DNA of 64,000 bases, from the NCBI GenBank assembly GCA_038496445.1, contig JALMLS010000165.1, positions 107,576-171,575 of the forward strand, given 5' to 3'. The notes under the pieces were generated by a model that saw only the letters and a list, made by a program, of their open reading frames with translations, was not told where the DNA came from and searched no databases. This document shows positions 42,536 through 53,589 of the stretch, one piece after another; position 1 is the first letter of the stretch; every line of letters starts with the position of its first letter. The stretch is from Trichosphaerium sp. ATCC 40318. Its lineage: Eukaryota > Discosea > Flabellinia > Trichosidae. The position numbers and the translations under genes are program-made.

Positions 42536-45150
42536 TTACTCTGTTTTTGATGCTACAACACACCAATTTTGATGATCATAGTAGCTCTCTTCAATCTTCA
42601 CATTAGGTAACTTATTAAACAAACCTTCTAACTCTCCTTTAACGAAAACATGATAAAATCTTTTCAATATCTTCTTCTCTCCTTCTTCTTTTTCTTCTTT
42701 TTTATATCCAGATGATATACTAGATTCCTTTGACTTCTTATTTACATTCTTACTAAGATGCCAAGGCACAAAGCAATCCTGTGCTGGAAAATCTCTTTCG
42801 TTTTGTTCAAAAGCCCAAACATAAACAAGAACCTTACCACCTGGCCTTAGGATACGTACAAGCTCTTGTAAACCTCTAAGCCTATGCGTTTCACCTGCTA
42901 GATGATGAACAACAGCTATGCTCATAACAACATCAAAGCTATTGTCTTTGAAAGGAATATTAAGAATATCCGTGACTGATATCTCAAACCCTCTTTTGTG
43001 ACAAATTTTAGCGAGCTCAACAGATCTATCACTTCCAAGCTTTACGACACTCTCATTAATATGAAGATACCTTCCATTACCACAACCTAAAATCATTTAA
43101 TAAAGAAATAAAAAAGAGAAAAAGGAGAAACGAACCAATATCAATAACGATTGATCCTTTTTTAACATTAGAAACAAATTCTTTTATTTTTGGCCAAGGT
43201 CTGTATCTTGTTTCACTAAAGTGCTCCGCAATTTCATTGTATACATCTTTAACATACTCTGATTCCTAAAATAACGAAATGTGTTACTCACCAAAGAAGC
43301 AAAAGACGCAAAAAATATTGTTGGAATGAAAGAATAGATAACATTAAAAAGCTAAGACCGCAACTCTCTAAGGCTCTTAAAAGGACGATTGGAGTCTAGT
43401 ATCGTTACCAAAGAGCATAAAGATTAAGTGGTTGGTCTCAAGATTATAACGTGCAATTGTGGTGATGAAAAACGTCACTTTGCACTTTTTTTGGAGCAAC
43501 TTTCCCAAAGAGGGTAAAATTAGTACATACCAACACTGTTGTTTTTATAGGTTGAATATCTTCTAAAACCTTGACATTCTGTGCATCGGAGTAGAACGGA
43601 ATTTGGCCTTCCTTTGGAGATAATAGAACCTTATGTGGAAAACCCAATTAATACATAAAACAACACAAACAACACTCAAAAAACCCCCAAAAAACAACAA
43701 TTAATCGCTTACTTTACGAAGTGTGAGTGATACACGACGACCACGCTTGACACGAAGACCATCTATATAATCACATTTTCTAGGCATGATACCATGTGTC
43801 CATGCATATCGACACTCTCCCCTAAAGAACAATATTTGTTAGCTTTATTTTGCAACATATGTTGTTTTTAAAAAAAAAGCATTCTAGAGGTTTCTTTAAC
43901 GTACTGCATACAAAGAAATGCTCTTCTTGGGAAATATATTTGCTTATCGCCATGGTCAGGGTTTCTCATTTCAAACTAAAGCAGATAGAAATAAGAAAAA
44001 AAACCAAGGAACAAAAAGGAAAAAAGAAAAACCTAAAAATTCTTCGCATACCACTACGTCTGATACCATGCTTATTGAGATTATACCATCATCGAAAATA
44101 GCACATATATCTGTGTGAGGAAGTATACCTTGACCAGGTAGGTACTCATTTACAGTCAATTGATCAGGAACGAAGGAAACTACAAATTTTTACATTAGTG
44201 TCAAATAATTTAAAGAGTGGAAAAATTGACTTGCCTAGTTTTTGTTCTACAAGCCTATCTACAATAGGTTTAACCCATACAGGTAATTCCTGACGAGGTA
44301 CACTATCGTCAATAGTGAAACCTTCGTAAACAAATCTATAACCATAGTGTTGAACACGGCGTTTGTTCAAAAGCTTCAAAAAAAAGATTAACATTTCGAG
44401 AAAAAACTGAAGCAAACTTACATCCCATGGTTGCTTGTCAATCTCTGCTATAATACTTGCTTCCTCTTCCTTTGTCATAAATTCTTTAATAAGTGTCAAA
44501 CCAGGTATCGTATCTGGATCAGCTAGAAAGGGAGTTAAGACGAAATCTTGAAATAAGAACATCAAAAAAAAAAAAAAGAAGAAAAAGCCATCAAAGAAAA
44601 CTGCGACGTTAACGCACACAAGTACGTCTCTGGTGGTCCCTCTATGCTAAACTCAAAGTATACATATTTATTAAGCTCTTCACAACGTTCCATGTGCCAT
44701 CTATCCCTATAAGCAGCTGCAGACTCTAAAATAACGATTAAATTCCAAATATTCTTGCTATCCATCGCAAATCATCTAAAATATTGTGTAAACGCCATAC
44801 ATACCTGGTGTGTCGAAAGTGAGGTAGATGTAACTCTTTTTGGGAACCATAACGATGCGTTCGAAGCCAGGTGCCTTAGAAAATAACTCATTTAGTTGAG
44901 CGGGTTCGCTTCTGCTTTCTTCGCTACAATTAGCTACGAACAGCCATTTTGTTGGTGTTTCTGAAATAACTTCTTCAATTGGCTTTCCTGACGTCCGTGT
45001 GAGTTTATTTTACGTATTAGCGGAAGTACCATGAGCTGCTGAAATTGCTCTACGCAATTGGTGTGCTTTACGTTTTAATTTGTTCATCTGCTTTTTAGAG
45101 CGCGTTGGCCTTGGGTTTGGAATGTCTTGTGTTGTTTTTGGTTCTGCCAT
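42536..45150 (-). CDS. ALKBH8: ALKBH8-type tRNA wobble-uridine enzyme (RRM, AlkB and methyltransferase domains)
   Basis: Multi-exon gene with the full three-domain order of animal ALKBH8, which methylates and hydroxylates modified wobble uridine (cm5U to mcm5U and mchm5U) of certain tRNAs. Start MAEPKTTQD at 45148-45150. The RRM region ([11 protein letters not shown] ... [17 protein letters not shown]) is followed by the AlkB domain: [14 protein letters not shown], then [15 protein letters not shown] with metal His and Asp, RYAWTHGI with the second His, and RVSLTLRK with the 2-oxoglutarate Arg. The methyltransferase follows ([17 protein letters not shown] loop, [26 protein letters not shown]) and ends in the Trm9-like [10 protein letters not shown]. 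Trm112 is the usual partner of this domain. Confidence 0.93.
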
Positions 45151-45675
45151 TTTAGTAGATCACTATTTAGCCCTTCCAACCTTGTTATACTATAGTGCTT
45201 GCTGCGTTACAGCGTATTTTTGCGTAATAATAAACAGCTGTTTATTTTCCGATAAATTTCTTAGGCGGAAGTGAAGTCAATAGTAGTTCAAACTCAAACT
45301 CTCTTCATCAGTCTCCTCTAGCAGACCTTGTACAAAGCTTTCCATTGATACCAATGTAGCGCCTTACGCGTAATAGAACCTTAAGGTATTGATTTGTGAC
45401 AAAACACATCACGTGTTTTTTTGTTTACGTCAAATTCTAAACCTTTTACATTTTTGTAGAGTGTATCACAATACTACGCAATAGAACTTTCCAGCAGCGA
45501 AACAATGCACGTGCTTTACCACGATTCGCAGCTCATAGTGCAAGCGACTGCTTTGTTTTGGACAGTTTGTTTTGAGCGAGTTTGTGCACACTAGTCAAGT
45601 TGAACAATGTGGAACTTGACTTTTTTATGACTAGCTCAGGTGACACGAGATCGCAACGCTCCATATTATATTCTA
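45151..45675. promoter_or_regulatory. Divergent intergenic region
   Basis: 525 bp between oppositely oriented starts (ALKBH8 and the coiled-coil gene). It holds two CACGTG palindromes (45410, 45508), T tracts and no frame of note. Confidence 0.4.
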
Positions 45676-46892
45676 ATGGGCAACAAAACATCGTCCAGTA
45701 CAAATCAAAAGTCACTCGATAACAAGTAAGAGCGAAATATGGGCTTTTCGACCATTTACTGAACTAGTAACTCATTCCAGGATACAATAAAGCTGATACA
45801 AGAAAAGAGCTCAGAAATCACTAACAAGTACAGCGAATTTCTTACTTGCGCTGAGAGTTTATGGACAAGTAATAAGCCTGGTACAGATTCTGATGTTATG
45901 CTTAACGATCTGTACGTATTAGAACATAATTTGAAAAGCAGAGCACAAGTTGCGAAGCGGTTTTTTTTTTTTTTTTTTTTCGTTTTTGGACTAAAAAAGA
46001 TCTTCTCCAGAGCAGAGGATATAGCGTCGTTTCGTTTATTTCTAGATTCAGTCAGTGGAGATATCGAGCAAGCACGTAAAAAAGGCGAAACGGCGGACAA
46101 TGCTGTTTTTACAGAGGTATGATGCGTTGTAGCTGTTTAATGATGTATTGTTTACATAGTAATAGGAACAAGAAGAACAAATACGTACTCTAATGGCTAC
46201 ATTTGATGAAACTAGAACAAAATTCCAAGGAGACATTAATAGAATATCTGGTATCTTGCACAAGTGCGTAAACACTCAAAAAAACTCAAAAACTCAAACT
46301 CATCACGTGATATATAACTACTGTCATTTCATTGTTTAATTAAATTTATTAAAGACATGGGAGATCAATATCGCCTTCGCTACTAAGCGCTAGTACACGT
46401 CCTGATTTAAAATCAAAGATAAACCTAAAAGATGAAAAAGAACATATAGCCGAGGATATAGCTTGGTTAGATGAGATAATAACGACATACGAAGCACAGA
46501 AAGATAATCTACCAGCAGGAATGAGTTTGGACGAGTTAAAAGAGTTGAGAAATGGAATGACGACTCAAATGGAGAAAGATGCTGTTGATAAGCGACAAGT
46601 TGTTAGTTTACGATGGCGTATGTCACAGAATAGGGAAAGATTCAATTCTGCGGTGTCTTCGCGATCAAAGTTGGTTTCTAGATCTCCTACAGGTTCAGCT
46701 GTGTCTTTTAGACCAGCTGGGCGTGGTGCGGCAACGTCAGTCGCAACTGGACGCAGTGGTGAGTATTTGTTGTTATTCTTTCGTCTTACGTCCTATAGCC
46801 GCTGGTAGCGCTCCTTTGATGCCATTAGTAGAGCACTCAGATAACCTAAAACAAGATCACAAACAAAGCTCCTCATTTTTATGTTGCTAGTT
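45676..46892 (+). CDS. Coiled-coil protein with lipidation signals at both ends
   Basis: Six exons join in frame only if intron 1 ends at GAACTAG (45768) rather than the nearby TTCCAG. The N-terminus MGNKTSSST fits N-myristoylation (Gly2, Ser/Thr at 5-6). The middle is helical and charged (DTIKLIQEKSSEITNKYSEF, LKDEKEHIAEDIAWLDEII), and a basic Ser/Arg-rich segment follows (SSRSKLVSRSPTGSAVSFR). The last residues are SSFLCC, a dicysteine end like that of prenylated or palmitoylated proteins. The large T tract near 45960 lies in an intron. No family recognised; a peripheral membrane scaffold or tether is a reasonable inference. The stop TAG is at 46890. Confidence 0.65.
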
Positions 46893-47022
46893 GTCAGGTC
46901 AAGAAAAACAAGCAATTAACGCGTTTGCGATGTATCATGTTCGATTTTACCGATTTGTAACCGAGGTCTTCTCTTTTCTTTGTAAACTTATTAAAAACTA
47001 TTACAAACACCGTTTATTACTC

Positions 47023-48123
47023 ATGAATGTCCTCACATTACCTTCTGAATTATTGTCAGAGATATTAGCATGTTTAGAAGTGGAAAATATGGCGACGTTA
47101 CAGTTAGTGTCACACAAAGTTTATACACTCGTTGTCTCTTCAACGCTTCTTTGGCATGAGTATTATCAAAAAGCTCAATGGCGCTTCATTACAAAACTTA
47201 CAGTTCCTGTTGATAAAACTTTACCTACGCTGCACCCCTGGTGTGCTTGGCGCGTCTCATTCGTGTATAGCACGATTAAAGAAGAGTATGTGTAAATTAA
47301 CTGTAATTCGCGTAAATAACATCTAAACAGATCAGAATATAACTACAGAGTAAAGCTAGCTGCTTCTCCGGTGGCAACTTGGATTGAACGTCATTTTATT
47401 GGCCAACCACCTCATCCGCGTTGGCAAGGATGGGAAAGACGCTATTGGGTACAAAAAAATCACTTTCTTTTTATGCCAAAAGAGTTCAAATCGACTTTTT
47501 TGTTAAAACGGCTTTCATTAACAACCTGCCCGTTTAAGCTCTTTATGGAGAGATCAATCACTGCTTTTGTGGATGAGACAATGCTTTCACCTGTTTGTAG
47601 GTTCCCTTTGTCATCTTTGAGCCGTGTAATAGTACGCAAAACACTTTTTTTTTTGGATCTTTTTTTTCTGGCTTACAGTTCGTTATTTTTATTTAAAACG
47701 TTTCTAAACGCGCTTTTATAGCGTATTTTATACGTCAACAGCTATTGATGCACCTTAAAAAGGTTTTTAAACTGCAAAATAAGGCAAATTCTAAAGTTTT
47801 TTTTGTGTTCCATTTTTCTCCTTTTCTTTTCGTCGTTTGACGTTTTTTCTTGTTTAGGTAGTTGATAAAAAAGACCAAGAAGCCACTGATAAGAGAGATT
47901 TCTGCTTTACTATAAGTCACACAACATTTGATTTACTTTTTGCTTTTAAAGATGAAGAAACGTTCAAGTATGTCTTTTCGGGTGGTCTTGTAAATTATGA
48001 ACATCTAATCACGTGTTTAGTATTTGGAAGACAAAACTTGAAGTTACACTTGAACCAGAGAAGTATGGTATGCCTAAAAGTGTTACTTTTGAAGATCCTT
48101 TTGATTTCATTGCAAATACATAA
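47023..48123 (+). CDS. F-box protein with C-terminal PH-like domain
   Basis: Four exons. The ATG at 47023 places the F-box directly at the N-terminus (LTLPSELLSEILACLEVENM, LQLVSHKVYTLVV, LWHEYY). After a linker comes a PH-like fold: GWERRYWVQKNHFLFMP for strands 1-2, a segment with PLSSLSRVI, FCFTISHTTFDLLFAF, then the C-terminal helix ETFNIWKTKLEV with the invariant PH tryptophan. This pairing suggests an SCF adaptor that is recruited to, or reads, membrane phosphoinositides or a protein ligand; this is inference. Two introns carry long T tracts, and the last contains CACGTG immediately before its acceptor. Confidence 0.75.
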
Positions 48124-48588
48124 AAATGTCAACTTTTTGGAATCAAACACGTGTGACATCGTTTTGGTTTTTTTTGTATGCATGAGAGTATGAATACACG
48201 TTGTGTTTCAAAAACACCTATGTACCGTATTTATTTTTATTTTGCAATTTATTAGACTCAGGTTGTGTAGCACGTGGCAACAACTTGGTAAGAGAATTTT
48301 TTTTTGTTGGATTGTTTTGCGTGTGATCATACACTGTAATAAGTAAACTATGATTTACTATTATTTAAATACAAGAGTTGACCTGATAACGCAATTGTGA
48401 ATAGTCAAAAGCCATTGCGAAAAGTAAGAAAATTTTAGAAAACGGAAACTGAGAAAATTGTAGAAAACAGAAAATAATCGGACCTATTTTGTTTTTACCT
48501 CAAAACATAGCCTGAGTCTATAACCGTACATTGTACATCAAAGTGGAATGTCTCTTATTCCAAGCCTAGTGTAAAGCATTCTTTGAAA
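48124..48588. other. Intergenic region, no gene recognised
   Basis: Two CACGTG sites (48148, 48271), a T tract near 48297, and a near-repeat GAAAATTTTAGAAAACGGAA / GAAAATTGTAGAAAACAGAA (about 48428-48470). No coding frame. Confidence 0.5.
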
Positions 48589-48957
48589 ATGACACTTCTT
48601 TTTCTTGCCGTTTTTTTGGTCAACGTTTTTAATACAGGTACATTATCAAGTACAAACAACGGTTAACAACACATCATGGAACGTGTAGCTTTTTATGCCG
48701 ATATTACACCGGTTTCTCGGGCTACATCTGAGTGGGATGAGTACCTTAATGTTACTATAAACGAAAAAAATGAAACCTTTGAGGCAATACACCAAGAGCA
48801 ACACTCTATGGGTTCATATAATGTGCTAAGCAAAGATACAGGTAAAACGAAGAAAGAAAAAGGACAATACATCTTAGAAGGCTATGGTACAATCTCTACA
48901 TCGTATATGTTGACACCAAAGAATGGGATGACAATTCAACTTAAACAACACTATTAA
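48589..48957 (+). CDS. Small secreted protein, unknown family
   Basis: Two exons (48589-48637 and 48689-48957) joined by a 51-nt intron give 105 residues. A classic signal peptide (MTLLFLAVFLVNVFNT) precedes a polar domain with beta-strand-like pattern (WDEYLNVTINEKNETFEAIH, YILEGYGTISTSYM) and a C-terminal MTIQLKQHY. There are two possible N-glycosylation sites (NVT, NET) and no cysteines. An unspliced reading would instead begin at the internal ATG 48676 without a signal peptide. No family recognised. Confidence 0.55.
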
Positions 48958-50154
48958 AAAAAAGAACAATGGATGTTATTGTATCACAAAGGGCGATCTT
49001 TTTGGTTTCATTTATTAATAAATAAGTGTATTAATATGTCGTGTACTTCTTCGCTCTAGTGTTTGCCGTAGATTCTATGCAGAAGTAGAGAAAGGATCTA
49101 GAAGGTTGTTAGCTACAGCGACACGTGACACGTTCCTTGTTAGGAAATCGAAGTCAGAGGTAGCGAAAAACAACTTAAACTTACATTTACAGGTAGGCAA
49201 TGATGGTTCAGTGTTCAACATACGTGTCTTCTAATAATACTGATAAGTTGACTGCTGTCGACATTATGTTCAAAAAAATATGGACTCTTCTTGATCTATT
49301 AGACCAAAGCAACCTATTATGCTGTGCCTCCAAGATCTTCATGACCTTTGTACGGATTAATAGTATACATTCTTGATGGAACTTACTGTCTGCGCATAGC
49401 CAATGATGTAGCGAGACCGCCTTTCTAACTTTGAGAAGTCGTTGATTATGCATACACGTAAGCAACTACCTGTTTAAATAGCAATTCTCCAGAGTTTAAC
49501 GAACAATTTTTTTAAAGGAGGCTGACAGTGCCTGTTGATTCACGATATGAAACAACATCTACACTGCTTAGTAGGATTCTGAGGGTAGAGTTATATGAAA
49601 TGAAACATCAGTCGTGTGTATTTAAAGGAATCTTCACCGCAGTGCCACCAAAGCTTGATTCTAACATGTTGTAATACTAGAGAGATTGAAGAAATGTATA
49701 AACAATCAGCAACCAACTCAACCGAAATCGCAGGAACATCTGCTTTGGACAAAAACAAACTCCAACAAAAAAACAATTATTGCAAGTATCCACCTCAAAA
49801 GTGGTCTTTCACACCTTGGTATTATTGACCTGTTGCATATTGTACCATTTGTACAGGTCAATAACATCAAGATCTCTTAGAGATAATGCACATATGTGAA
49901 CGGTGGCGTGAGAGCACAGGCTGACAATGGCAAAGTTAAATACTTCTTTCTTATTCATATTGAGCAATTGTTCCTTCTGTAGTACAACTGTTAAATATAT
50001 TAATATTAACTTAATATCATAGTGATGTGCTCTAACACTTTATTGGGTTACATCTAAATCTTTTTGTCCTCTATCTTCACATTTTTTATAAGTTGTCTGT
50101 TTTCATCCAAATCCCAAATCTTCAACTTCACCAGTTTATTGTCAACCCACATAT
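48958..50154. other. Gene-poor region with a hairpin and an F-box-like scrap
   Basis: A perfect 12-bp inverted repeat (TTATTGACCTGT at 49822, ACAGGTCAATAA at 49853, 19-nt loop) could form a hairpin. On the plus strand at about 49270-49377 a 36-codon frame (WTLLDLLDQSNLLCCASKIF) resembles an F-box helix pair and may be a relic. Nothing else is recognised. Confidence 0.4.
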
Positions 50155-51840
50155 CTAGCGCAAGGGTTGTCCATTTATATACCACTGTTTGATTTCACCA
50201 TTTGGTTTATCATCAATAAACATTCCTTGTGTCATAAGTTGTCCGTTGTCATACCACTGTTTGTATTCACCATTATTTTTACCATCAACATACATTGTTT
50301 GTCTCCTAAGTTGTCCGTTTTCATGCCACTCTTTGTATTCACCATTTCTTTTATCATCAGCCATCATTGTTTGTATCCTAAGTTGTCCGTTTTCATACCA
50401 CTCTTTGTATTCTCCATGTTTTTTATCATCAACCATCATTGCTTGTGTCCTAAGTTGTCCGTTTTCAGACCACTGTTTGTATTCTCCATGGTTTTTATCA
50501 TCAGCCATCATTGTTTGTATCCTAAGTTGTCCGTTTTCATGCCACTCTTTGTGTTCTCCATGTTTTTTATCATCAACCATCATTGTTTGTGTCCTAAGTT
50601 GTCCATCTTTGTACCAATCTTTGTGCTCACCATTTTCTTTACCATCAACATACATTGTTTGTACCATAAGTTGTCCATTATCATACCACACTTTCCTTTC
50701 GCCATTTTCTATACCATCAATGAACATTGCTTGTGTCCCAAGTTGTCCATCTTTGAACCACTCTTTGTGCTCACCATTTTCTTTACCATCAACTATCATT
50801 ACCTGTACCACAAGTTGTCCATTATGATACCACACTTTCCTTTCGCCATTTTCTATACCATCAATGAACGTTACTTGTGTCCTAAGTTGTCCACCTTTGT
50901 ACCACTCTTTGTGCTCACCATTTTCTTTACCATCAACATACATTGTTTGTATCATAAGTTGTCCATTATCATACCACTCTTTGCTTTTGCCATTTTCTAT
51001 ACCATCAATGAACGTTGTTTGTGCCTTTAGTTGTCCATTACCATACCAGTCTTTGCTTTCGCCATTTTCTATACCATCAATGAACATTGTTTGTGCCTTT
51101 AGTTGACCATTTTCATACCACTCTTTAAGTTCACCATTTTGTTTATCATCAATAAACATTTGTTCATGAAGTTGTCCATTTATGTACCAGCTTATGTATT
51201 CACCATTTTCTTTACCATCAACATACATTATTTGTGACATAAGTTGTCCGTTCTCATGCCACTCTTTGTATTCTCCATGTTTTTTATCATCAACCATCAT
51301 TACTTGTGTTTTAAGTTGTCCGTTTTCATACCAGTCTTTATATTCTCCATGGTTTTTATCATCAACCATCATTTGTGCCTTTAGTTGACCATTTTCATAC
51401 CACTCTTTTTCTTCGCCAGTCATTTTATTGTTAACCCACTTAATTTGTCCATTTTCATACCACCGTTTGCCTTCACCAGTCAATTTATCATCAACATACA
51501 TTTTACCTTCCTTAATTTGTCCATTTTCATACCACTTAGTACATATTCCTTCCATTTTGCCATTACAGACCATGTACTGTGAACTTTTTGCTCCACTCTC
51601 ATACCACGTGTCGCAAAGTCCATTTTTTACATATTGGCAAACTTGTAAAGTACCACTGTTATACCATCTGATCCATTTTCCTTTTCTCTCTAATGCTTCA
51701 TCAAAATGTGTGTTGATTGCTGCTCTCTTTGATAGAGAATGGAATTTCGTGAATACTTCTTTGTTGAAAGTACAAATGTACTGTTGAAGTTCAGATGGGA
51801 TATCCAATAAACTCATAGAGGATGGAGAGGAAGAGGACAT
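50155..51840 (-). CDS. F-box protein with about twenty MORN_2/YwqK-type repeats
   Basis: Single intact exon of 561 residues. An F-box-like N-terminus (LLDIPSELQQYICTFNKEVF, FHSLSKRAAINTHFDEAL) precedes about 20 repeats of 23-24 residues with the core DDKKHGEYKEWYENGQLxTQ. This is the MORN_2 pattern found in bacterial YwqK-like proteins and in repeat proteins of several giant DNA viruses. Some units differ by only a few bases, which indicates recent expansion. The repeats form beta-hairpins in related proteins and probably bind a partner to be ubiquitinated; the target is unknown. It is the only full-length member of the family in the window and shows what the two broken copies looked like. 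Confidence 0.85.
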   Translation of the reverse strand: MSSSSPSSMSLLDIPSELQQYICTFNKEVFTKFHSLSKRAAINTHFDEALERKGKWIRWYNSGTLQVCQYVKNGLCDTWYESGAKSSQYMVCNGKMEGICTKWYENGQIKEGKMYVDDKLTGEGKRWYENGQIKWVNNKMTGEEKEWYENGQLKAQMMVDDKNHGEYKDWYENGQLKTQVMMVDDKKHGEYKEWHENGQLMSQIMYVDGKENGEYISWYINGQLHEQMFIDDKQNGELKEWYENGQLKAQTMFIDGIENGESKDWYGNGQLKAQTTFIDGIENGKSKEWYDNGQLMIQTMYVDGKENGEHKEWYKGGQLRTQVTFIDGIENGERKVWYHNGQLVVQVMIVDGKENGEHKEWFKDGQLGTQAMFIDGIENGERKVWYDNGQLMVQTMYVDGKENGEHKDWYKDGQLRTQTMMVDDKKHGEHKEWHENGQLRIQTMMADDKNHGEYKQWSENGQLRTQAMMVDDKKHGEYKEWYENGQLRIQTMMADDKRNGEYKEWHENGQLRRQTMYVDGKNNGEYKQWYDNGQLMTQGMFIDDKPNGEIKQWYINGQPLR

Positions 51841-53589
51841 ACTCTTTCTATTTAGAATCTAGAAAAAAAAAAGATTAATAACAAGATCATAGAGAGGGAA
51901 AATGTTTGAGAGTTTTTGTCTGTTCTTTGTAAACAAGACGGCAAAATACAAAGTAGATTTAAAAAATCCCTTCGCCCAGGTTAACACTAAATACTTTGGA
52001 ATAGACGCAGAAGTACTAAGAAAGTACCAAGTGATGTACAATAACGTTTCTCATAAAATTCTGATTTTGGACAGCTGATGGTACCAGTTGTGAATTTTTG
52101 TAGTACCACAATCCACAGCTATTAGGTTGAAATGGAGGAAGGAAATAATTAACGCTTTCAACAGGTACAAGTGATACGGATAGTGAAGACATCCATCGCT
52201 CACAAACGCTTCAAAACAATTTCACCTTGACCTTAACAGAGCCAAGTTGTATGGATTTAAATAAGTATTATCACACAGCGGACACCTAATCCGAATCACT
52301 GTAATCGCCAAAATGCCAAACCTTTCGCCAAAAAGTAAAAAACGTGACAGTTTTTTTTTCCATTTCGCGTCATCTTGAGTCACTTTTTAACTCTCTGAAA
52401 ACCTCTTATAATCACTTTGCACGCGTAGAAATAGCCCGAGTTTGAAGTAAAACAATTTTATCATAATTTTGTAGTTTGATGAACTCAGTCGCTGAGACGC
52501 CGGCGGTTAGGACCTCAAGGAATGGTTGGTAGGACGGTTACAATATCTCCACCACAAAAGCTGTTAGAATTTTTCAACTGCGAATTTTTAAAATGTATGT
52601 AGTAGCTTGGCAACATCGTTAAAGCCTACTTTGTGCTCTCACATAAGAAAAAACAAGTATCACGTGCTTTTTTAGTCAAGAACTGGCAAAAAAAAAAAAG
52701 TAACTTTCGATGTCTCCGGATGCTCGCAATTAGAAAATACGAGCGTAAGGTGGGTTTCAAATACGTTTCTTCAATTTATCTAAACGTACCGCTTAGGGAA
52801 CAATCTCAAAACCTTGTAGAGCTCTACAACGTTCAAGCAAACCAATATGTATACCGCTACAAGCCAAATAACCTTTGAAAAAAAGTGAGTTTACAAAACG
52901 TGACATCAACGTACAAACGTATAATGCTGATTCGATAGTCTTTGTAACGGAACAGTTGTAACGTTGATGTAAGTTCTAATTATTATTTACAGTTTAAGTA
53001 GGATAGAAAACAGATAGAAATTTACGGGAAATTTCATATTTTCTACTTCATTGAGAGTTCCTCAAGTAATTCCATACGAATTCTATCCGAGTTCTATAGA
53101 AATTCTTAGCGTTACAGTCTTGGCCTTGTTTCCACTTAATGTATGCTGTCGGTTAGCGTCACTGCCTTAAGAACCTTAAGCTGTAAAGAACTCTTTGGAT
53201 TGTAGATAACGCTTGTTTAAAATCAAACTTGTCTGACATTGTATTGCAACTAGATTGGTGTAAACAGGTTAGTTTACAAACAGTTTCTTGAAGGCTAGTT
53301 AATTCTTTGCTCTTGTGCCAGTTCTTGTGTTTCTTCTGCTGAAAAACAAAGTCATTTATGTTTAAGTGTTTGTTTTTACCATTGATTGTCGTTTGCAAGT
53401 GTGGTAATATTAGTGACAAAGGTGTTAACAGTCTTGCTGGTGTTAGGAAAATTGATCTAGTGCATTCACCAAGTCACAAATATTGAGTTGTTACTTTAAA
53501 AAGCCAAACCTTAAATATAAATCAGTCATTTTTCTGAAAACATGATTGCTACAGATAACAGCAGCAAATTTTCTAACTATGGTAAAACT
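51841..53589. other. Long intergenic region, no supported gene
   Basis: Short frames at 52633-52878 (plus) and 53159-53419 (minus) have plausible composition but no motif, start context or splice support. A mildly GC-rich patch (GAGACGCCGGCGGTTAGGAC, near 52494) was checked for tRNA shape without success. Confidence 0.4.

Noticed and set aside
45960-45985. T tract of about 22 bases as a transcription terminator
   Set aside because: It lies in the intron of the coiled-coil gene just after the donor; long T tracts are common in introns here.
50167-51787. Long plus-strand open frames (up to 287 codons) opposite the F-box/MORN_2 gene
   Set aside because: They are antisense shadows of a repetitive coding sequence; the repeated SLYSPCFLSSTIIxCVLSCPFSY-like pattern simply mirrors the repeat unit.
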